From Scybalousia_A sp045221575 (GTDB taxonomy: Bacteria; Bacteroidota; Bacteroidia; Bacteroidales; P3), in assembly GCA_045221575.1 (NCBI GenBank), contig JBGUWU010000006.1, forward strand, positions 1 to 5,788: 5,788 nucleotides of DNA. The letters run 5' to 3'. The notes under the pieces were generated by a model, which saw nothing but the letters and a program-made list of their open reading frames with translations, was not told where the DNA came from and did not search any database. Shown piece by piece: positions 1 through 5,508 of this stretch. Numbering within the stretch: position 1 is the stretch's first letter; every line of letters begins with the position of its first letter. Position numbers and translations under genes: made by a program.

Positions 1-4
1 TAGT

Positions 5-64
5 AATTAGTAATTACGCATAGCGACTAAATGTTTTTAAGCGTTAATCCGCCAATTACTAATT
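5..64. repeat. Inverted repeat AATTAGTAATT / AATTACTAATT
   Basis: The 11-mer AATTAGTAATT at 5-15 is the exact reverse complement of AATTACTAATT at 54-64, enclosing 38 bases that are less AT-rich and contain small CGC/GCG pairs. The arms are 7-bp repeat units in opposite orientations. The arms could pair as a long AT hairpin, or the arrangement may simply reflect two arrays facing each other. Confidence 0.6.
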
Positions 65-85
65 TCTCTTTTCTAATTTCTAATT
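58..85 (+). repeat. 7-bp tandem array, four units
   Basis: Four contiguous 7-mers can be read: ACTAATT, TCTCTTT, TCTAATT, TCTAATT. They fit the consensus (T/A)CT(A/C)ATT except the second, which is degenerate. The same unit recurs at 171-248, 1322-1363 and, inverted, at 2246-2280. No function can be read from the sequence. Confidence 0.75.
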
Positions 86-94
86 AGTTTAAGT

Positions 95-170
95 AATTTG
101 GCTGTCTTCTTTGAAGCCACCCCAATTCCCTTGTAGCAATTTGGCTGTCTTCTTTGAAGCCACCCCAATT
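95..170. repeat. Perfect 33-bp direct repeat, two copies with a 10-bp spacer
   Basis: Identical 33-base copies lie at 95-127 and 138-170, separated by CCCTTGTAGC. Each copy begins and ends with AATT. Inside each, TGGCT (99-103; 142-146) is complementary to AGCCA (115-119; 158-162), giving a 5-bp stem around an 11-nt pyrimidine-rich loop. An alternative stem is CTTC-TTT-GAAG. The repeat is clearly more GC-rich than its surroundings, so it looks like a separate module set among the AT-rich arrays. It may be a copy of a dispersed intergenic repeat, or a duplicated RNA or protein-binding site. Confidence 0.85.
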
Positions 171-248
171 ACTAATTTCTAATTACTAATTTCTCATTAG
201 ATGAAGATTTCTAATTAAATGAAAGTTTCTAATTACTAATTTCTAATT
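171..248 (+). repeat. 7-bp array interrupted by two 18-bp tandem units
   Basis: Units ACTAATT, TCTAATT, ACTAATT and TCTCATT occupy 171-198. Two 18-bp units follow at 199-216 and 217-234, matching at 15 of 18 positions and each ending in TCTAATT. ACTAATT and TCTAATT close the array at 235-248. The first unit begins directly at the end of the second 33-bp repeat copy, so the two repeat types share an AATT junction. Confidence 0.8.
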
Positions 249-304
249 AAATAAAATAAAGAGTAGAAAATAACGTTTTCTTAGTTGATAAAAAAAATTA
301 AACT

Positions 305-1288
305 ATGGATATAACTGAACTTAATAGAGTAATAGAAAGAGAAAGTGCTTTTGTTAGAGTAATAACAGATGAAATAAGCAAGACAATTGTTGGGCAAAAG
401 AATATGGTTGAGCGTTTGTTGATAGGGTTACTATCTGATGGACATATTCTTTTAGAAGGTGTGCCAGGATTAGCAAAAACTTTGGCAATATCTTCTCTTG
501 CTAAGAGTATCAATGCAGATTTCTCACGTATTCAATTTACACCTGATTTATTGCCAGCAGATGTTGTTGGAACAATGATTTATAATCCACAGAAAAGTGG
601 CTTTGATGTAAAGAAAGGACCTATCTTCTCTAATTTTGTTCTTGCAGATGAGATAAACAGAGCTCCTGCTAAAGTCCAATCTGCACTATTGGAGGCTATG
701 CAAGAAAGACAGGTAACCATAGGAGATAATACTTATGCTTTGGAACATCCATTCCTTGTTCTTGCTACTCAAAACCCAATAGAACAAGAAGGAACTTATC
801 CTTTGCCTGAAGCTCAATTAGACAGATTTATGCTTAAGGTTGTTGTAGATTATCCTTCTATAGAGGAAGAAAGAGAGATACTTAGACAAAAACTTGCTAT
901 GACACCAAATACTCTTTCTGCTGTGGTTAGCAAAGATGACATCATAAGAGCAAGGGAAGTTGTTAAATATGTATATATTGACCAAAAGATAATGAATTAC
1001 ATTACTGATATTGTTTTTGCTTCTCGTTATCCAGAACAATATAGAATAGAAAATCTAAAACATTTCATTTCTTTTGGAGGATCTCCTCGTGCTACAATAT
1101 GTTTAGCTTTGGCAGCCAGAGCATATGCTTTCATTAATCATAGAGGTTATGTTATACCAGAAGATGTTATCGCTGTTTGTCCAGATGTAATGCGTCATAG
1201 AGTAGGATTAACTTACGAAGCGGAAGCAGAAAACATTACAAGTGTAGATATTATCAATGAGATAATAAATAGAGTAGATGTTCCATAA
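305..1288 (+). CDS. moxR: MoxR-family AAA+ ATPase
   Basis: This 327-residue cytosolic ATPase is the likely energy-providing partner of the vWA proteins encoded behind it. Motifs run in the family order: Walker A GVPGLAKT at 52-59, the F-T-P-D-L-L-P segment at 78-84 typical of MoxR, Walker B VLADEI at 112-117, sensor 1 ATQNP at 154-158, LDRF with a likely arginine finger at 172-175, and sensor 2 GGSPR at 258-262. A helical lid domain forms the C-terminus. Length and motifs match intact family members, and no catalytic residue is missing. The start is secure because an in-frame TAA lies at 299-301, two codons upstream; no Shine-Dalgarno site is present. Known: MoxR proteins form hexamers and pair genetically with DUF58 and vWA proteins. 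Inferred: it remodels or matures envelope or secreted targets. The substrate is unknown. Confidence 0.97.
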   Translation: MDITELNRVIERESAFVRVITDEISKTIVGQKNMVERLLIGLLSDGHILLEGVPGLAKTLAISSLAKSINADFSRIQFTPDLLPADVVGTMIYNPQKSGFDVKKGPIFSNFVLADEINRAPAKVQSALLEAMQERQVTIGDNTYALEHPFLVLATQNPIEQEGTYPLPEAQLDRFMLKVVVDYPSIEEEREILRQKLAMTPNTLSAVVSKDDIIRAREVVKYVYIDQKIMNYITDIVFASRYPEQYRIENLKHFISFGGSPRATICLALAARAYAFINHRGYVIPEDVIAVCPDVMRHRVGLTYEAEAENITSVDIINEIINRVDVP

Positions 1289-1303
1289 TATACTATAATA
1301 AGC

Positions 1304-1349
1304 AATGAGTAATCCCAAATTTCTCATTACTAATTTCTAATTACTCATT
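1304..1349. repeat. Inverted repeat AATGAGTAAT / ATTACTCATT
   Basis: The 10-mer at 1304-1313 is the exact reverse complement of 1340-1349. It places one reversed 7-bp unit in front of the forward array, as at 5-64. The pair could form an AT-rich hairpin in the spacer between the MoxR and DUF58 genes. Nothing shows that it acts as a terminator: no U-tract follows. Confidence 0.55.
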
Positions 1350-1363
1350 ACTAATTTCTAATT
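1322..1363 (+). repeat. 7-bp tandem array, six units
   Basis: Six contiguous units fit the consensus (T/A)CT(A/C)ATT without exception: TCTCATT, ACTAATT, TCTAATT, ACTCATT, ACTAATT, TCTAATT. Units 2-3 and 5-6 are identical pairs, so a 21-bp higher-order period (three units) is visible. The array fills most of the 86-base gap between the MoxR and DUF58 genes and ends 11 bases before the next start codon. Confidence 0.85.
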
Positions 1364-1374
1364 AATAATAAGCA

Positions 1375-2241
1375 ATGGACTTGGATTTATTAAAAAAAGT
1401 CAGAAAGATAGAAATTCGTGCAAGAGGATTGTCAAGAGACGTTTTCTCAGGACAATATCGTAGTGCTTTCAAAGGGAGAGGAATGACTTTTTCAGAAGTG
1501 CGAGAGTATGCTTATGGTGATGAAGTTAGAAGCATAGATTGGAATGTGTCTGCAAAACTTAATCGTCCTTTTGTGAAGATATTTGAGGAAGAACGAGAGA
1601 TGACAATTATGCTTATGATAGATGTTAGTGGTTCTACTGCTTTTGGCTCTATAGGTGAATTGAAATCTGAACGTATCACTGAGATAGCAGCAACTATTGC
1701 CTTTTCTGCAACTTCTAATAATGATAAAGTAGGTGCTATCCTTTTCTCAGATAAAGTTGAATTATTTATCCCACCTAAGAAAGGAACAACTCATTGTCTT
1801 AGAATAATAAGAGAAATGCTTTCTTTTAAAAGACAAGAGACGCCTACATCATATCAAGAACCTTTTGAATATATAAACAATGCTATAAAAAAGCGTTGCA
1901 CTTGTTTTTTTATAACAGATGGTTTTGCTGACTTAGGAAAAGCTTTTAGCATATTCTCTCAAAAACATGATGTTTGTTCTATTATAGTTAATGATGCAGT
2001 AGAAACAGTCTTACCGAATATAGGTGTTGTTTTAATGAAAGATGCAGAAAGCGGTAGAAAACTTTGGCTTGATACATCTAATAAACAAATAAGAGACGAT
2101 TTCTTTAGATATAGGAAAGAGAAAGAACGTGATTTTGAAACCAATTTAAAAAAACTTGGAATAGATTACATTTCTTTACTAACAACAGATGATTATACTA
2201 AAGCTCTGATAAAACTATTTGCAAAACGAGAGAGAATGTAG
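1375..2241 (+). CDS. DUF58 / von Willebrand factor A-like protein
   Basis: This 288-residue soluble protein has no signal peptide or membrane span. The DUF58 signature is at 43-60 (R-E-Y-x-x-G-D-E-V-R-x-I-D-W-N-x-S-A), followed by a vWA-like fold. Its metal-binding MIDAS motif is D83-V-S-G-S87, and a second acidic site appears in ITDG (D182). Tandem threonines at 138-139 follow a GT turn and may contribute to the site. The start is supported by an in-frame TAA at 1369-1371, six bases upstream. Known: DUF58 proteins are encoded next to MoxR ATPases in many phyla and are thought to be their direct partners or adaptors. Its place second in the operon fits this. The gene is complete and shows no odd residues. 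Its leader is the 7-bp array, with no Shine-Dalgarno site. Confidence 0.96.
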   Translation: MDLDLLKKVRKIEIRARGLSRDVFSGQYRSAFKGRGMTFSEVREYAYGDEVRSIDWNVSAKLNRPFVKIFEEEREMTIMLMIDVSGSTAFGSIGELKSERITEIAATIAFSATSNNDKVGAILFSDKVELFIPPKKGTTHCLRIIREMLSFKRQETPTSYQEPFEYINNAIKKRCTCFFITDGFADLGKAFSIFSQKHDVCSIIVNDAVETVLPNIGVVLMKDAESGRKLWLDTSNKQIRDDFFRYRKEKERDFETNLKKLGIDYISLLTTDDYTKALIKLFAKRERM

Positions 2242-2245
2242 TTTT

Positions 2246-2280
2246 AATGAGAAATGAGAAAATAAAAATTAGAAATGAGA
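2246..2280 (-). repeat. Inverted-orientation 7-bp array, five units, overlapping a start codon
   Basis: On the plus strand the units read AATGAGA, AATGAGA, AAATAAA, AATTAGA, AATGAGA. Four of them are exact reverse complements of TCTCATT or TCTAATT used elsewhere in the window; AAATAAA is degenerate. The array fills the short spacer after the DUF58 gene. Its last unit contains the ATG and the AGA second codon of the next gene. The earlier ATGs in the array (2247, 2254) do not open into that gene; the in-frame one at 2254 stops at 2263. Confidence 0.8.
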
Positions 2281-3213
2281 AGAGTATATATATTGTTTAT
2301 TGTTCTTTGTTTTGTTGAGACACTTTCTGCCCAGCAAGTTTTGACAGGAAGAACTGATGGCAACAAAGCAGAATATATGATAGGAGATAGAATAGATTAT
2401 TCTTTTTCTGTTCCTAAACAAAAATTTGGAACAGTTCTTTCAACAGAATATTCTTTTTCTGATACCTTAACTCTAGTTTCTCAAACTATTGACACAACAG
2501 ACAAAGAGTTTATTTATCGTTTTGTGTTCTCTTCTTTTGTTGATGGACAAATAACCTTACCTGTTTATTCTATTTATCGTCAAAGTACAACAGAAAAACT
2601 TTATTCTATATCATCTCCTACGATAAAAATAACTATTCCTCAAATAGATACAGTCAATATAGAGGTTAAGGAATTAAAGAGTATTGAAAAAGTACCTATA
2701 ACTTTTAAAGAAATATTGCCAATAGGAATTACTGTAATCATAGTTGCAGCTCTTGTTATTGCTATTATTTATATGATAAAGTATATCCGAAAAAGAAAAG
2801 AAGAGAAATTAACAGCTCCTAAACCAATAGAACTTGTGCCAGAAGATATTGAAGCTTTAAAGTCCTTAGAAGTACTTCAACAAGCACATTATATTGAAAA
2901 CAATCAAACCAAACAACATTATATATTACTGACAGATATTGTTTGGAAATATATTTTTAGACGTTTTGATATTAATGCTTTTGAAATGACATCAAAACAA
3001 ATCATTGATGCTTTACAACAAGAACAGATAAATATGGAGAGTGTAGAGAGATTGCGTTATCTTTTTTCTGTTGCCGACTTAGTTAAATTTGCAAAACATC
3101 AGCCATCAATCAATGAAAATCTTTCGACAATGCAATCTTCCAAAGATTTTATTCTTGCTACAAAACGTGTTACAGATAATGAGAAATCAGATAAAGAGGA
3201 GGTAAAACAATGA
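2275..3213 (+). CDS. BatD-like single-pass membrane protein of the Bat operon
   Basis: This 312-residue protein has an N-terminal signal peptide at 1-19 (cleavage likely at S-A/Q) and a beta-rich exported region at about 20-145. One hydrophobic span lies at about 148-168, followed by a K-R-rich stop-transfer stretch (KYIRKRKEEK) and a helical cytosolic tail at about 185-300. Gene order and topology match the BatD-like or hypothetical membrane protein usually found between the DUF58 and batA genes in Bacteroidetes. No enzyme motif is visible. It is shorter than classical BatD, which carries more extracytoplasmic domains, so I leave the symbol blank. The likely role is to link the cytosolic ATPase/DUF58 pair to the periplasm; this is inference. 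The start is fixed by the in-frame stop at 2263-2265. The 3' end overlaps the batA start by four bases (ATGA). Confidence 0.9.
   Translation: MRRVYILFIVLCFVETLSAQQVLTGRTDGNKAEYMIGDRIDYSFSVPKQKFGTVLSTEYSFSDTLTLVSQTIDTTDKEFIYRFVFSSFVDGQITLPVYSIYRQSTTEKLYSISSPTIKITIPQIDTVNIEVKELKSIEKVPITFKEILPIGITVIIVAALVIAIIYMIKYIRKRKEEKLTAPKPIELVPEDIEALKSLEVLQQAHYIENNQTKQHYILLTDIVWKYIFRRFDINAFEMTSKQIIDALQQEQINMESVERLRYLFSVADLVKFAKHQPSINENLSTMQSSKDFILATKRVTDNEKSDKEEVKQ
3197..3202 (+). promoter_or_regulatory. Strong Shine-Dalgarno site for batA
   Basis: AGGAGG lies seven bases before the batA ATG at 3210, inside the last codons of the preceding gene. No other gene start in this window has such a site. Together with the ATGA stop-start overlap it suggests translational coupling of the two membrane proteins. 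Part of the purine run also encodes the E-E-V end of the upstream protein, so chance is possible. Confidence 0.7.
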
Positions 3214-4199
3214 TAATATCTTTTTCTTATCCATATTTGCTTTTATTACTTGGACTTATTCCATTTCTTATTTACTTTGTATTAAAGAAAGATAAGAAAC
3301 GTCATGCTTATATAAAGTATTCAGACTTTACACAGATTAGTAGAGCAAAAAAAACTTGGAAAGTACGTCTTAGATTGCTGCCTGATTGGTTAAGAATAGT
3401 TGTTTTTACGTTACTTATCATAGCTATTGCTCGTCCTCATTCGTCTTTATCAAAACATAATAAAGATATAATGGGAATAGATATTGTTTTAGCATTAGAT
3501 GTTTCACCTTCTATGTTAGCCGAAGACTTTAAACCTAATCGTTTAGAATGTGCTAAAGATGTAGCAAGAGATTTTATTCAAAATAGAAAAAGTGATGAGA
3601 TTGGTTTAGTTGTTTTCTCCGGAGAAGCTTTTACTCAATGTCCTCCAACAATAGATCATAATGTACTAATAGACCTTCTTTCTACAACAAAAACAGGAGA
3701 GTTGGCAGACGGAACAGCAATCGGCGACGGATTAAGTGTTTCTGTTAATAGAATAAAAGACTCCAAAACAAAAAGTAAGACAATAATTCTTATAACTGAT
3801 GGAGTTAATAACACAGGACAAATAGATCCAGAGTCAGCAGCTCTATTTGCTAAAAAATATGGAATAAGAGTTTATACAATAGGTATAGGTTCAGAAGGTA
3901 AAGCAATGATTTCTATTCCTACTCCTCAAGGCGTACAACGACAAACAATAGATGCTCAAATAGATGAAACCCTTTTAAAGAAAATAGCAGATGAAACAGG
4001 AGGAAAATATTTCCGTAGTAAAAAGAATTCATCTTTAAAAGACATCTTTGAAGAAATAGATAAATTAGAAAAAAGTATTATCAAAGTATCTTCTTATGAG
4101 CAGAACAACGATATAGGAGATTTGTTGGTGTATTATGCTTTAATACTATTGCTTGTTGAATGTGTTTTAAGATATGGAGTAATAAGAATTAAATATTAA
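3210..4199 (+). CDS. batA: BatA, membrane-anchored vWA-domain protein
   Basis: This 329-residue inner-membrane protein has two N-terminal hydrophobic segments (about 8-25 and 60-75) in the BatA N-terminal region, a vWA domain at about 90-285 and a C-terminal span at about 304-321. The MIDAS site is complete: D97-V-S-P-S101, T169 in DGTAIG, and D197 in LITDG. Length and layout are those of typical BatA/BatB-family proteins. Known: BatA and BatB of Bacteroides fragilis belong to an operon linked to aerotolerance, and vWA proteins of this class partner with MoxR ATPases. The start is chosen from the ATGA overlap with the upstream gene and the AGGAGG site. batB follows after four bases. BatA and BatB are similar, so the assignment rests mainly on order (A before B). 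Confidence 0.94.
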   Translation: MIISFSYPYLLLLLGLIPFLIYFVLKKDKKRHAYIKYSDFTQISRAKKTWKVRLRLLPDWLRIVVFTLLIIAIARPHSSLSKHNKDIMGIDIVLALDVSPSMLAEDFKPNRLECAKDVARDFIQNRKSDEIGLVVFSGEAFTQCPPTIDHNVLIDLLSTTKTGELADGTAIGDGLSVSVNRIKDSKTKSKTIILITDGVNNTGQIDPESAALFAKKYGIRVYTIGIGSEGKAMISIPTPQGVQRQTIDAQIDETLLKKIADETGGKYFRSKKNSSLKDIFEEIDKLEKSIIKVSSYEQNNDIGDLLVYYALILLLVECVLRYGVIRIKY

Positions 4200-4203
4200 A
4201 GAA

Positions 4204-5244
4204 ATGTTTAGATTTGAGTTCCCTAATATATTATTTTTTCTTTTGGCTGTACCTATAGGTTTGGCTTTGTTTCTTTTCTCTCAATACTTGGAAAGCAAAC
4301 GTTTAAATTCCACAATAGATATTCATATACAAGATGAGGTTATTCCTTTGTTGTCTTTTGGAAAGCAAAGATTTAAGTTTATCCTTATGGGTGTAGCATA
4401 CGTTTTTCTTGTTTTAGCGGCAAGTAACCCACAATTAGCTTCCTCTGTTGATAAAAAAGAAAGAAAAGGTTGCGACGTTATAGTTTGCTTAGATGTCTCT
4501 AACTCTATGCTTGCAGAAGATTTATCACCAAACCGTTTAGAGAGAGCTAAATTAGCTCTAACTCAACTTATATCTCAAATGCAAGATGATAGAATAGGCA
4601 TAGTTCTTTTTGCAGGTTCAGCTTATACTTATCTACCTCTTACTTACGATTATGCAACAGCAAGAATGTTTTGCGATATTATTGATACCAAACTAATAGA
4701 CTATCAAGGTACTGATATTAATCAGGCTTTAAGTATAGCATCTCAAAGTTTTGGAGAAACATCAAGCAAAGATCGTTCTAAGGCAATAATACTTATTTCC
4801 GATGGAGAAGATAATCAGCCTCAAGCAGAGCAAGTTGCTAAATCAATAGCAAAACAAGGAACAGTGATAAACTGCGTCGGAATAGGTAATGCTCAAGGTG
4901 TTAGAATACCAATAAAAGATCGTTCTGGTAATGTTGAATATAAAAAAGATAAGAATGGTAATATAGTTATTACTCGTCTCAATGAACAAACACTTAAAAA
5001 CATTGCCTCAGAAGGTAAAGGAACTTACGTAAGAGCAAGCAATATGTCTTTAGGTCTTAACTCTGTTATGAAATCAATAAACCGTATGGATAAAAAAGAA
5101 TACACATCTTTGGCTTATAGAGATTACAATACAGTGTTCTATATATTTGCTTTGATAGGATTAATTATCCTTTTACTTGACTTTTTTATCTTTAATGCAA
5201 AACATAAATTGATTAACCGTAATTTCTTCTTCGGTAAGAAATAA
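4204..5244 (+). CDS. batB: BatB, membrane-anchored vWA-domain protein
   Basis: This 346-residue paralogue of BatA has hydrophobic segments at about 8-27 and 57-73, a vWA domain at about 88-295 and a C-terminal span at about 310-330. The MIDAS site is complete: D97-V-S-N-S101, T170 in YQGTD, and D200 in LISDG. The segment after the first motif (S-M-L-A-E-D-x-x-P-N-R-L-E-x-A-K) is nearly the same as in BatA and sits at the same residue number, which points to an old tandem duplication. An insert at about 230-255, rich in K, D, G and N (DRSGNVEYKKDKNGNIV), is the main length difference. The start lies four bases after the batA stop and has no Shine-Dalgarno site. Many Bacteroidetes continue with TPR-containing batC, then batD and batE. 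Here the operon appears to end. Confidence 0.95.
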   Translation: MFRFEFPNILFFLLAVPIGLALFLFSQYLESKRLNSTIDIHIQDEVIPLLSFGKQRFKFILMGVAYVFLVLAASNPQLASSVDKKERKGCDVIVCLDVSNSMLAEDLSPNRLERAKLALTQLISQMQDDRIGIVLFAGSAYTYLPLTYDYATARMFCDIIDTKLIDYQGTDINQALSIASQSFGETSSKDRSKAIILISDGEDNQPQAEQVAKSIAKQGTVINCVGIGNAQGVRIPIKDRSGNVEYKKDKNGNIVITRLNEQTLKNIASEGKGTYVRASNMSLGLNSVMKSINRMDKKEYTSLAYRDYNTVFYIFALIGLIILLLDFFIFNAKHKLINRNFFFGKK

Positions 5245-5247
5245 ATT

Positions 5248-5308
5248 TTCTTGGTCATCGTTGTTTTTTTATTTTTCTTTTCTATAGAAGAAAATAGAAC
5301 CAAAAGAA
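5248..5308 (+). terminator. Possible terminator hairpin region after batB
   Basis: A T-rich run is followed by an A/G-rich run centred on the perfect palindrome TTCTATAGAA (5280-5289). An outer pair, TTCTTGGT with ACCAAAAGAA (two-base bulge), could extend the fold. It is not a classical GC-stem plus U-tract terminator. The call rests on position just after the batB stop, the folding potential, and a new promoter about 150 bases downstream. Confidence 0.35.
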
Positions 5309-5450
5309 GTATTCTTTTTCCTAAGAAGAACCCAAGAAGAGTCGCTTATGGGAATTATTTCTTAGAGATGAGAATACACCACACGCTTTATTTGTTAGAG
5401 AGAAGCATTGACTTTGTGTAGATTATTTTAATATTTTTCTCTTATTTCCT

Positions 5451-5480
5451 TTGTTATTTCAAAATAATTTCATAACTTTG
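5451..5480 (+). promoter_or_regulatory. Bacteroidetes housekeeping-type promoter
   Basis: An exact -7 element TAACTTTG (5473-5480, consensus TAnnTTTG) is preceded by TTG at 5451-5453 with 19 bases between, as expected for the Bacteroidetes primary sigma factor. Transcription would begin a few bases after 5480, leaving a short A-rich 5' leader before the ATG at 5509. It is the only convincing promoter I see in the window and marks a transcription unit separate from the Bat operon. Confidence 0.8.
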
Positions 5481-5508
5481 CCGCATTAATAATCAAAAGC
5501 AATACATT

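Larger units (their letters stand above)
1..304. other. Repeat-rich non-coding leader upstream of the Bat operon
   Basis: No convincing gene is visible on either strand. The stretch consists largely of AT-rich 7-bp repeats, a pair of 18-bp repeats and a 33-bp direct repeat, listed separately. It must contain the operon promoter unless transcription enters from further upstream, but I find no exact Bacteroidetes -7 element (TAnnTTTG). The nearest matches, at the two TTTG of the 33-bp repeats, lack a correctly spaced TA. The last 50 bases before the MoxR start are A/T-rich without a Shine-Dalgarno site, as is usual in Bacteroidetes. Confidence 0.8.
1295..1377. repeat. 13-bp direct repeat bracketing the MoxR-DUF58 array
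   Basis: ATAATAAGCAATG occurs at 1295-1307 and again at 1365-1377, exactly 70 bp apart. The second copy supplies the start codon of the DUF58 gene. The ATG in the first copy opens only a short frame that stops within the array. The layout resembles a target-site duplication around an inserted array, although slippage during array growth could also produce it. Confidence 0.75.

Noticed and set aside
19..28. CATAGCGACT resembles the reverse complement of 5340-5350 (CATAAGCGACT)
   Set aside because: The match is too short and needs a one-base gap, and the flanks do not align. It could be chance.
95..170. CRISPR-like repeat-spacer-repeat
   Set aside because: Only two repeats, a 10-base spacer, no further units and no cas genes. 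It is a simple direct repeat.
256..304. Operon promoter directly upstream of the MoxR gene
   Set aside because: No TAnnTTTG element with a spaced TTG is present. Generic AT-richness is not enough to call one.
298..513. Minus-strand open frame of 71 codons
   Set aside because: It lies opposite the MoxR coding sequence with its Walker A region, and has no promoter or recognisable product. It is a shadow frame, as are the minus-strand frames at 818-1039 and 1959-2144.
3210..5244. BatA and BatB as a recent duplication
   Set aside because: The shared motif block is strong, but outside it the proteins have diverged widely. The pair is standard for the family, so nothing here is unusual.
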